Below, one piece after another: positions 43,257-44,297 of a DNA stretch of 44,297 nt (positions are counted from its first letter, which is position 1; every line of letters begins with the position of its first letter). The stretch is taken from assembly GCA_049999765.1 (NCBI GenBank), contig JBNGIQ010009266.1, positions 132,447-176,743 on the forward strand, read 5' to 3'. Source of the DNA: Phaeoceros laevis (Eukaryota; Anthocerotophyta; Anthocerotopsida; Notothyladales). The translations under genes were made by a program, and so were the position numbers. The notes below the pieces were generated by a model. The model was not told where the DNA came from, searched no databases, and was given only the letters and a program-made list of their open reading frames with translations.

Positions 43257-43439
43257 ACCTTTACTTCATTACTTTCTACGCGTGCACGAGGAGCTCGTCT
43301 ATCCCGTGTTCATGCTCGTTTTTTTCCAGTGCTGCGTGCTTGAGTGCTGTGCTTGAGTGATGTGCTTGGTCATGGTTCATAGAGTTCGTGCGGATTTTTG
43401 TTTGTAGCAAGCTGCAAAATTCTAACAAGGACCACCATC

Positions 43440-43774
43440 ATGGCTTCCATCGATCACATGGTTCTGTACAGTGTAACCATGGCCATTGTGGGTGTGATCC
43501 AGAGTGTTAGCAAACTGCTTGAGGAATTGCATGATGATGGTTTTTCCAGCCCTTGGCATACATGGGAAATGAATCCTCCCTTACACATGTAGGGTCCATG
43601 TACAGCAGTATACATGAGCTCGATGATGTTCTTGATGAACTGATACTAGCTGCTACCGAGCTTGAGGCTTTGCTTGCCATCATTGTTCATCAAGGTTCTC
43701 TACCACGAGGTTTCATGAATGGTGTGAAATTTAATACGCACTACATCAAGCCACGACTGAAATGTTGGGAATAG
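43440..43774 (+). pseudogene. Unrecognised ORF pieces cut by the Copia insertion
   Basis: An ATG at 43440 opens MASIDHMVLYSVTMAIVG and stays open to 43592. A different frame from 43553 (SSIHELDDVLDELILAATEL) runs to 43774, crossing the start of the Copia LTR at 43763. Both read like parts of one helical protein joined across a frameshift. No family is recognised. Lying just inside Harbinger-type ends, it could be the start of a transposon ORF broken by the retrotransposon. Confidence 0.35.
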
Positions 43775-43995
43775 CCCTAACCCCTGCTAGGGTTTAGCAT
43801 AACGTTTCGTTATGGGTTGACTTATACGGCGTAGCTTCTAGATGATAGTTAGTTGAAGGGTGACGGTTACAACCGTCACCCATCCCGAGACTATGCAGCC
43901 GACACGGACCTTGTGTTCCTGCACTCTTGTATCCTTCTTGCAATGCTAAGCTCTCCTACGCTATGGTGTACATTACTACTTTAGCATTTCTAACA

Positions 43996-44007
43996 TGGTA
44001 TCAGAGC
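43996..44007 (+). promoter_or_regulatory. Primer-binding site of the right-hand retrotransposon
   Basis: TGGTATCAGAGC directly follows the LTR end TAACA. It is the same initiator tRNA-Met complement used by the chromovirus at the other end of the window. Confidence 0.93.
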
Positions 44008-44029
44008 GGTCGGCAGGCATTCTGGCGCA

Positions 44030-44230
44030 ATGGATCCTAGGATTATGTTCTGGGTTGGACAGTTGGAGTATCTCCAGACGCTTGTCGATCCGGAGCTTCA
44101 GGCGCTGATCCGCGACGCCATCAGAGGTGTACTCTGGAGGGAGGAGATGCGCATGAGGCTAATCCGTAGTTTTCCTGTGAGGAGCGGCCCGCACCGCAAG
44201 GTGAAGGTTGCGCCCCGGCGTCGGACTTGA
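44030..44230 (+). CDS. Short ORF after the PBS, possible gag start
   Basis: An ATG at 44030 (MDPRIMFWVGQLEYLQ) opens 66 residues, first helical and then Arg-rich, with a stop at 44228-44230. Position suggests the 5' part of gag, but no Gag motif is visible and the early stop suggests a broken or non-autonomous copy. Confidence 0.4.
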   Translation: MDPRIMFWVGQLEYLQTLVDPELQALIRDAIRGVLWREEMRMRLIRSFPVRSGPHRKVKVAPRRRT

Positions 44231-44297
44231 TAGCCTGCATTGCATATATGAAGGTGGTTAGGTGCTGCTGGTGCAAGATTGTGGAAATGGAGAAGAG

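Larger units (their letters stand above)
43763..44297 (+). mobile_element. 5' end of an LTR retrotransposon, probably Copia, running off the window
   Basis: A 233-base LTR (43763-43995) begins TGTTGGGAATAG and ends TTCTAACA, with canonical TG...CA ends and a short inverted repeat (TGTTGG/CTAACA). The initiator tRNA-Met primer-binding site follows with no gap. LTR length and PBS placement suit Ty1/Copia, but no pol is in view to confirm this. The 5 bases before the LTR are CTGAA, which should recur after the 3' LTR outside the window. Confidence 0.88.

Overview
The window is nuclear DNA of a land plant outside the flowering plants. Most genes are split by short GT-AG introns of about 80-150 bases. 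Long stretches are retrotransposons or MITEs, and two 100-base runs of N mark assembly gaps. Two genes narrow the lineage. One is a PebA/PUBS-like ferredoxin-dependent bilin reductase, a type I associate with seedless plants and algae. The other is a PPR editing factor whose cytidine-deaminase-like domain starts with a KKPAVAG box and ends in GRP instead of DYW, the 'DYW:KP' form known from hornworts, lycophytes and ferns. A hornwort, lycophyte or fern is the best guess; the species is not decided.

Layout: 124-5754 is a nearly complete Ty3/Gypsy chromovirus on the minus strand, with identical LTRs and a damaged gag. 5755-10200 is repeat-rich intergenic DNA: a fold-back element, a second decayed chromovirus, tRNA-derived SINE-like units and tandem duplications. 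10226-11082 (+) encodes a two-exon membrane protein of the DUF7733 type. 18558-11398 (-) is a gene of about 21 exons with a C2 region, MHD1-like and clear MHD2 segments and a GRAM-like C-terminus (UNC13/MUN-like). 18980-23322 has only doubtful ORFs. 25636-23408 (-) is the intronless PPR-DYW:KP gene. 26996-29632 (+) is a five-exon conserved gene of unknown function. 31969-29958 (-) is an 11-exon plastid-type HAD hydrolase. 36228-33586 (-) is a complete six-exon vacuolar-type invertase, followed in tandem by a 5'-truncated, frameshifted copy of its 3' half (about 33360-32100). 36871-38111 is a hAT element with matching TIRs and a perfect 8-bp target duplication. 39847-38407 (-) is the bilin reductase. 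41164-40202 (-) is a CASP-like membrane protein. The right end holds Harbinger-like MITEs, a perfect hairpin and the 5' end of a Copia-type element that runs out of the window.

The genes do not form an operon or an evident pathway. Several products are probably organellar: the PPR factor (organelle RNA editing), the HAD hydrolase and the bilin reductase (both with transit-peptide-like N-termini). The invertase is probably vacuolar, and the CASP-like, DUF7733 and UNC13-like proteins belong to membranes or membrane traffic. Exon limits were set by eye from splice signals, phase and remembered family sequences. Phase closes exactly for the DUF7733, HAD, invertase, CASP-like and unknown-function genes and for the 3' exons of the bilin reductase.
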